Source of the DNA: Cunninghamia lanceolata
Lineage: Eukaryota; Streptophyta; Pinopsida; Cupressales; Cupressaceae
Direction of reading: 5' to 3'
DNA: 64,000 nt
Assembly (NCBI GenBank): GCA_027924645.1
Contig: BSBN01001017.1
Coordinates: 7,156,501 to 7,220,500 of the forward strand
A model generated the notes under the pieces. The model made no database searches. It saw nothing but the letters and a program-made list of their open reading frames with translations, and was not told the DNA's origin. Of this stretch, positions 57,101 through 64,000 are shown piece after piece. A program made the translations under genes and the position numbers. Positions within the stretch are counted from its first letter, which is position 1, and each line of letters opens with the position of its first letter.

Positions 57101-58171
57101 TAGACAACAGGTAGGAGGACATCTAAAGTAGCTATACATGTGGTAGAAAAAGCCAAAGGAGAGATAAGTATTAGTGAGTTTCAAATGACTACTGTTGATT
57201 TAGGATTTACTACAAAGCAACAAGAGGGCCAAGAGTCCAAAGATATAATTGATTCTTTATTGAAAAGTGTAGAGAGAGAGAGAAAAATAAAAATAAGGTG
57301 TACAAAGAGCACATTGCTCAATTGTACACATTCATAAAGGGGTTGATAGACCACCAATAATGTGCCAGTTAGCACATCCACCCCACTGACTATCATATCA
57401 TAGGATGAGATAACAGGACTGGACATCATGAAACACAAAGAACATATGATGGACAATTGGTTCATCTAATTCATCATAGAGGTAGAGAAGGTGATAAAGA
57501 CCTCTCTCAATAATTGAAACTTGCTCAGCATATTAAAGAACAAGGTGGATAAACTGAAAAAGGAAGTAGGGTAAAGATCAATCAAGATGGAGAAGCACTT
57601 GACTGCCTTATTAGAAATGAAGCACATAGATGCCAATGTCCCTATCTACAACAAGGTATTGAATAACCAAACATCAAAGTTGTTAGGCATCTGGTATGAA
57701 GATACAAGATTTGAGAGTGATATCCTTAGGAAGTGCAATGCAAAACTCAGAGATATTAGTGTTACATTGCACAAGCTCTTATCTAATGAAGTAGAAATCT
57801 TGGAGGCTTTTGAAGACAATGTAGAAAGGAAGATTGAAAATCAAGATGTAGACTTTGTTGTTAAATTCTTTCAAGACAATTTCAAGCATGTTGCAAATGA
57901 TCCTTTCAATCACTTATTAGAAGATATAATCAAGGCCATGAGGATGAAGGCAAAGGTGGTAAAATATAATGAAATGTTGAATAGTAGAAAGAGAAAATGG
58001 TTTGCATTACAAGCACAACTGAAGTCACAAGAACATGCAGTCACCAAAGCCAAAGTCCAAGATGGAGGTGAAATTGAAAGGATAGTACAAGTATATGAGA
58101 CCATCAGGGGAGTGATAAGTGTGCCAGTAGATGAAGAAGATTTGTCCACTAATGAGGAAGATGAAGAATAA
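54175..58171 (+). pseudogene. ORF1, element E copy (long form, decayed)
   Basis: The start region (ATG 54175 after a CATCGTAG acceptor) is mutated by early stops. Recognisable parts: FSVEGIITSFNLPKG, CMTGKPNARCFKNWMYGL, VYVCAFRGTFSG, NIWDHYPQLKW, MEEDKAKRLSMEAQ, LMLPRYPTD; then a TAG at the same codon as in B, followed by PFSLSRQYDPYGRM; the middle part deleted in D (55320-56200); LSDDDVVNK; a Glu-rich part with several stops; MRRTRAALTI; and an open last segment 57587-58171 ending SVPVDEEDLSTNEEDEE. Frame changes at several points. It confirms the long form of ORF1 as ancestral. Confidence 0.8.
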
Positions 58172-58217
58172 TCATGATGCAAAAGATGTGATCATGTGCA
58201 TAATATGCTACCAGAGG

Positions 58218-58352
58218 GTTGCCAGTTGGCAACTCATGCCACGTGTTTGCCTGTTGACTTGGTCAAAGAGTAATATGGACCGTTGATTTTAATTGATAAA
58301 TCCTAATCCTAGGATCATTTTGTAACTGTCTCCTCCTCTTGTTCTATAAAAG
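58218..58352 (+). promoter_or_regulatory. Element E core promoter after ORF1
   Basis: Palindrome GTTGCCAGTTGGCAAC (58218-58233), G-box CACGTG (58240-58245), W-box pair TTGACTTGGTCAA (58254-58266) and TATAAAAG (58345-58352). Same order and spacing as in B. Confidence 0.65.
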
Positions 58353-59340
58353 GGGAGATGGAATGCATTTTTTATTCATTTCAAAACTTAATTAAGATTA
58401 GATTGCTGAAGCGTCAGGACTAATTCTCAAGGCTAATTGTAAATGTACATCTCTTTCGTATACTTAATGAAGAAGAATCTCTAGATTACATACAATCATA
58501 AACTTTGAGTAATCTATGAATGGATTCTTGACTTGTACTTTGATATGATGCGTCCCTTGGAGTGCATTTCATGTTGTGCATGTTTCTTTCATTCCTTTTC
58601 GATCAAAGTTAGGATCAATCATATCAAGCTATGGAACATCTTGGTGAACATATGGTTTGATTTCCTTATCTTCATGACAATATCATGAATGTATATGGAT
58701 CAATAGCTAAAGAGTCACTCATTTTAGTAAAGGTTTAGCAAGCATTCATTCAAATTTGTTTGATTTTGTTAAAAAATCACTATCATAATTGCATATTCAT
58801 AGAAAATCTTAAGAAAATACAATAAAATATGCTTATAACCCGTAGGTAATCGAATATTCATAGCTTATTTGAGCCAAACAACATGTTGAAATGGTAAATA
58901 TCATGCATGTAAACACAAAAAATGACAATAATCATGTAAATATCTGCCTACAAGCACATCATTTAAGTGAATTTACAATGTAGAGGTAAAATTTGGCTTA
59001 TGCCATTTGTTGAAAGAAGAATTGATCAAACCTAGAAAATATCCTTATCATCTATTTAAATACTATAGGATTAACCTTGTTTGTTGAAAGATTCACAGAA
59101 ACTAGGTAAAACTCAGGATGTCCAAACATCAGTTCTTGTTATTAGAAATGTAAGGCCCCTTGAATGGAAAATAGTAAGGCACATCAAACTAGTTAGAAAC
59201 ATCACTAGATTATGAACTAATCCACAGAGACTTGGGATCATGAATTCTTTAAATTCATCATATCTTTTAAGATGATAAAGGTTTGATTTGCATTTCTTTA
59301 TCTATGTTTGTTTATGCCTAACATCATAACCAACATTAAT

Positions 59341-59356
59341 TAGCACTAGAAGGAGG
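59341..59356 (+). promoter_or_regulatory. Element E primer-binding site
   Basis: TAGCACTAGAAGGAGG, five bases after the LTR end, one base different from element D. The following ~300 bp leader has no supported gene. Confidence 0.55.
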
Positions 59357-59665
59357 ACCGACTCTTTCCTAGTTCCTGAATCAATCACTAGGACATCATC
59401 TCTACATTTACATAAGGTGATCTTGTCAAAGTTCATAACAATTGGTTATATTTTCGGTATTGGTGCAAAGTTTCACTTGTTTCAGGTTGATTTAAGAATT
59501 TTGACCATAAATATCTTAGTCTTGTGCATGAATACTCTGATCTTTGTAGTCAACTGTTTGAATTACTCAATATTATGTCACTATTTAGGTCTTCTTACAA
59601 ATATCTTGTAGTATCCTATCCTTGTGAGTAGATAACCTGGTATTTATAGTTAGGAATTCAAGTTC

Positions 59666-61510
59666 ATGTTCTTATTTGCATTTTGTGCAAATATTATGCA
59701 AATATCTAGTTACTATAGATTTCTGATCCTAAATATGTACCTTAGAGGAACACATCTCTTGATCTTTGCAAAGATCCAACCAAAATATTCACATTCTATC
59801 TTAAGTTGTAGAATCCTAGCTCATGGACCTAATACTAGGTCTAGATCTCTTGGACTCTTTGAAGAATTGCCTATTCGGAGACTTAGACCCCATACAACTG
59901 ATATTCATCATACTCCTGAGTCTAGTGCGTCGACATCTTCATCCAGACATACTATAACACCTCTAGTGTCTCCAGCTATATCTCAAAAACCTCTAGGATC
60001 TCTAATTATACCTCAAGTGCATCAAGCACTAGTCACAATGTCTTTCTTTGCAACTCAGTCACCACTTCAATTTATGGCATATCATCTTCTGCCTAAAAAT
60101 CCTAACAAAATATGTCCAAAATATCACCCTTATCAAGATGCAGAAGATCATATTAGAACCTATAAGGAAGCCTGCTTTAGAGCAAGGATAGAGTATGAGG
60201 ATGTTGTGTGCAGACTATTTCCTTACTCCTTGGGAGAAGAAGCTTATAGTTGGTACATTAGTATTACTCAATCAACCATTTGTACCTGGGATGCCTTAGA
60301 GAAAACCTTCATAGGAAGATTTAAAATACCAGTAGATCTAACCATCACTTATCACATGTTTTCCATAATCAACAAAGGTGAAGGAGAGATGATCTCTAAC
60401 TTCAATGCTAGGTTTTAGAAAAGGTATTCCAAGCTAGTTGCTCCATACAATGTAGCTAATAAGGCAGCCAGGTCCATATACTATTCAGCTTTAGATCCCT
60501 TGACATCCATGTTCATCAAAAGAACACATATGGCTATCACTTCACTAGCAGGTGCTTTTGAAGAAGCCATTAAAGTCAATCAACAGTTAACACTAGACTT
60601 TACACTTAATGCTGGATATCTTGTATATCCAGTGCAACCATAGGATAATGGAGTCATGATACCTCCAACCATCATGCCTAGTCCCTTGCAGGTACCTCCA
60701 CTCAGTATTATACCCCCTCCAAATGGAAATGGCTAGATGATACCTCATCCTGGACAAACACCTCAAGATGCAAGACAAAACAATAATGGAAGTTCCTTCT
60801 TCAAACCCCAGCAAGAAAATGTAGTAGCCAAGGTTCAAGAAGAAAACAATGACATTAAAGAAATATCCACACAATTAAGGAAGTTGACCACTAAGATTAC
60901 ACACGTGAGAAGCCGAAACTTCTATTCTCAACCAAATTAGAACAAAGGATATTTTGATAGAGGATATGGAAACAATAATGATAAATCTAGATATCTGGAC
61001 AAAGGATATAATAATGAAAGGAATTTCAACAATAATAACAACAATACTGCTCCTAGGCCACCTAAAACATGGAACACTAGGCCAAACAATGGTTCGTTAC
61101 CATCACCATTAGATAATTAGCCTCCTAATGAACCTAAACAAACAACCAGGGTGAACCAAGTAGAAGTTGCACTCACTAATTGGTGTAGGATGCACAATAC
61201 TAATGCACATGTAGAGCTAGATTGTCCCCAATTTAAAATAGCAGCTAGTATTTTCCAAGATGAAGTGTCTAATACTGCAAGAGATCTTCCTCATCCTGAA
61301 GGGAATGAGATTGTTCTTTTAGGATATGCATCTGCCCTGATGTTAGAAATTTATACAAGTCATCAGCATCATCACATGACTTCCACTCATGAGAATTACA
61401 CATTAGCATGTGAGGAGTCTGCCTTAGCATTTGAGACAAATAATGTGTTTCCCTTTGAGGATGAAAATAAACCAGAACCAGAACATGAAGAAGTTCATGC
61501 TTATCAATAG
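59666..61510 (+). pseudogene. gag: Element E gag with CHHC knuckle
   Basis: Open 59666-60418; the conserved MSFFATQSPL Met is at 60038. Motifs CPKYHPYQDAEDHIRTYKEA, VCRLFPYSLGEEAYSWYISI, LEKTFIGRFKIP. Stops at 60416, 60641, 60735, 60938 (same codon as the D gag stop) and 61118. After an Asn-rich stretch comes NWCRMHNTNAHVELDCPQF near 61178-61234, the knuckle, in an open segment to 61510. Confidence 0.83.
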
Positions 61511-61599
61511 CAATATCAGGGTAGACATAATTATAACCTCAGGAACAATCCTAACAAACCATCTGGTCCTTTAACCACATCAGTTCCTCTGAACAATTT

Positions 61600-62472
61600 T
61601 AACACTCCACCTGATCCCAAAGCTAGTAATAATCCTGGTCCTCCCAAGGTTAGTACTCAATATTTCACACCCCAAAATATAGTGTTAAAAGCCATCAATC
61701 AGTTACCTGAATCTGACAAGCTAGTCACATATCTGGCTGAGGAGATGAAAAAGATTAAAATCAGCTCATCCCTATCAGAGTTTCTCAAAACTCTAGTCAT
61801 CAAGAAAGCCTTCTTGAAATCCCTGGATGAGTCCACATCGAAGGATGATAATCACAGTCATAATCCCAGTCAAATATTGACTAAAGATCCTATGTCCAAA
61901 GAGAACAATGTTAAACATAAAGTGCAGGCTACCATTTAGGCTGTTGAAAGATCACATATGACTCTGTATAGAGACAAGATTGAATCACCCCATTCTTACT
62001 CATGCTAAGAATATTTGGAAAGAACTTGCATAATTGCATAGTGGATTCAAGTGCATCAGCAAATGTGATGTCATTATCCATTTGCAATGCTCTAGGATTA
62101 CATCCAGCCAAGTCTCTTAAGAAAGTAACATAGCTAGATAAAACTAAAGTAAGTGTGGTAGGGGAGTTAACACACATCCACATGTAGTTAGCATCAGACC
62201 CTAGGGTCCAATATTACATTGAAATCCAAGTGGTAGATATTCCTGATACTTATGGGATGTTACTCAGTAGGGATTGGTCAAAAACACTCAATGGTTACAT
62301 GTCCACTGATTTAAATCACATGTGGTTACCCTGGAAGGGGATTCCTAATCAAATAAGGATAGAGGTTGAACCTAGGATGAAATATATGATTACTGAATAT
62401 AAAAATACCAATGAAATATTATCTGTGGATGTTGAACCAGGGGTATATACTATAAGACCTCAAATAGTCTAG
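61600..62472 (+). pseudogene. Element E protease region
   Basis: LPESDKLVTYLAEEMKKIKI, then the protease core with IVDSSASANVMSLS near 62036-62080, where the catalytic-loop Gly is now Ser, and VDIPDTYGMLLSRDWSKTLNGYM, WLPWKGIPNQIRIEV. Stops at about 61938, 62131 and 62185, a frameshift near 61995, and an end at TAG 62470. Confidence 0.82.
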
Positions 62473-63395
62473 ATAGAAGAAGTCTTAATGTCTGACATGC
62501 ATATACATGGAATTGTTGATCAAGATAACAAGATGATCATAGAATCTGACCATAGTTCAACTAATGATGATGAAACAGATCACTTTAAGAACTTTGAATA
62601 CTATCTATCCAGAGAGATGCAACGTTTCTAGACATTAGGCATATCCACTGAGGATATCTTGATTGATGGCTGGTGCAGGTTACATGACCAAGCACACTCA
62701 AAGAATGATTGTGATGCATGCTTAGACATGATTGAATTGGAAAGAACTTATAGTGAGATAGGGTCATCTTCAATTAAGGTAAGTGTAATAGCTAGTTATG
62801 ATGATACTGACTCTAATTTGTCATCTTTAGATACAGAAGAACCGGAAGAAATTACACATTAGGATTAGGCTTACATGCACAATCTAGAAGAGATCCTGAT
62901 GTATGATGAAGATACTCATGGAAAAGAAAGTGATATCACTCCAGGGACTGATTGTTTAATCGAGTTAGATTATGAATTATTAGATGAAGATAAGGGAAGT
63001 AACCTGACAAATTTTGAAGAATTCCTATCCAATCAAATTTAAATACTTACACTATGGGAAGTTTCTCCACACCACACTTTAATTGAAGGTTGGTGCAGAT
63101 TCCATGAGGCACCACATTCTAAAACCACATGTGCCTTATGACTGCATATATTGAATAAGGAAGAACAATTGTATTCAAGGACCAAATTATTTGATATCAG
63201 AGACATGTCTAAAGAGAAAAGGAAAGAGATTGAAGAGCATCAAGATAGTGATAGTGATGATACTATAGAAATGAAAAGAGGAGATGTATCATGTCCACAA
63301 CAGCCACTAGAAATGACAAAGAGTAAGCCTCAAAAACTAAAGTGGATATCAAGTGGTATAGCTGCTAGAGCCAAAAGGAAAAAAAAGGTCTTGAT
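62473..63395 (+). pseudogene. Element E linker with two knuckle modules
   Basis: DGWCRLHDQAHSKNDCDAC near 62665-62725 and EGWCRFHEAPHSKTTCAL near 63088-63140, the latter losing its last Cys to a TGA. Acidic stretches between. Stops include 62628, 62860 and 63042. Same layout as D. Confidence 0.78.
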
Positions 63396-64000
63396 AAGCT
63401 ATTGATAGAAGATAAGCCATGGATCTTCAGATTTGATGGTTCTAAATCCAAATAAGGATTTGGGGTAGGTATAGACCTTATTAAGTTAGCAAGAAGGTCC
63501 TTTTTGGTAGCATACAGATTACAGTTCCCATGCACCAATAATGTGATAGAATATGAAGCCTTAATTCATGGGTTGTTGTTTGCTCTTAAGAAGAAAGTTA
63601 AGATTTTGAATGTCTATGGAGACTTAGAATTGGTGGTAAGACAAGTGAGACGTATCTATGCTTGTAATTACAAGAGGTTATCCAACTATAGGCATAGAGT
63701 TTGGGACTTGATTAAAGAATTTGATGGATTTAATATCACACATGTTCCTAGAGAACAAAATCATAGAGGAAATGCCTTGGCACAAGTTGCCAGTACATTA
63801 GAGCCTTTGTCCATTTCTAGATTAAAGAGATTTTCAGTTGAGCTGATATAAGTACCCTCCATACCTAACAATGTTACTAATCTTCAAGTATTTGATGATG
63901 ATCATCATATCCTAGATTTCATAGCAAATAGGGACATATTTGATGCACAAATCCTAGATGAAAAGAACTTGGAAGATCATATGTGGGAAGAAGAAATTGT
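63396..64000 (+). pseudogene. Element E upstream RNase H, cut by window end
   Basis: RFDGSKSK followed by TAA (63453-63455, same codon as in C), then VAYRLQFPCTNNVIEYEAL, VYGDLELVVRQV and EQNHRGNALAQVAS, where the last catalytic Asp is Asn. A TAA-type stop at 63849 and a linker running to the window end. RT would follow outside. Confidence 0.85.

Larger units (their letters stand above)
52472..59335 (+). repeat. Element E 5' LTR, 6,864 bp, carrying ORF1
   Basis: Starts TGTTGTGTGGTTACACAATA and ends ATAACCAACA before a PBS like that of D. U3 to about 54170 has GATATT units and TGACGTCA at 53273-53280 but no gene. R/U5 (58353-59335) holds the GAGACTTGGGATCATGAATTC block near 59227. Confidence 0.88.
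52472..64000 (+). mobile_element. Element E: 5' half of a giant-LTR retrotransposon
   Basis: Family of B, C and D: full 6.9 kb 5' LTR with ORF1, PBS, leader, gag, protease, knuckle linker and the start of the extra RNase H, running off the window. It is more decayed than D. CTCCA (52467-52471) would be its target duplication. Confidence 0.88.

Overview
The window is plant nuclear DNA made almost entirely of nested LTR retrotransposons of the Ty3/gypsy class. Plant-type signals are tRNA-iMet primer-binding sites, a chromodomain integrase, a decayed PPR gene fragment and heavy C-to-T/G-to-A decay at CAG, CAA, CGA and TGG codons. The size of the elements, the depth of nesting and the scarcity of indels suggest a very large, slowly turning-over genome such as a gymnosperm. 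That is an inference. No bacterial, viral or organellar gene is seen.

Layout. (1) 1-4609: element A, a short Gag-protease-only element whose 5' end lies left of the window. It is inserted in the integrase gene of element B. (2) 4610-13195: the 3' part of B and its 6.8 kb 3' LTR. B is inserted in the gag tail of element C of the same family. (3) 13196-20641: the 3' part of C, ending in an internally deleted LTR, inserted in a fragment of a chromovirus-type LTR (20642-20760). (4) 21267-47739: element F, a chromovirus on the minus strand with target duplication GATCT, split by (5) 22494-42487: element D, a complete 19,994 bp element with target duplication GTTAT. (6) 47745-49088: old flanking DNA with a PPR pseudogene on the minus strand. 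(7) 49089-51791: 5' part of chromovirus G, interrupted by a chromovirus LTR (H, 51792-52471), itself interrupted by (8) element E, 52472 to the window end.

Elements B, C, D and E form one family, the most interesting content. Their LTRs are 5.8-6.9 kb and each full-length one carries a complete gene inside the LTR (here ORF1, about 1,440 codons in its longest form). ORF1 has an upstream leader with a splice donor and acceptor, and lies before a conserved palindrome and TATA box that I take to be the element's own promoter. The internal region encodes Gag, an aspartic protease, zinc-knuckle-like modules, an extra RNase H placed before the reverse transcriptase, RT, a second RNase H lacking its usual first catalytic Asp, and a DD35E integrase.

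Relative age, from LTR mismatches counted by eye: A about 1.6% (12 of 769 bp), D about 1.8% (10 of the first ~545 bp), F clearly older, which agrees with D lying inside F. All element genes except the main pol frame of D carry several stops or frameshifts. No feature here looks like an expressed single-copy host gene.
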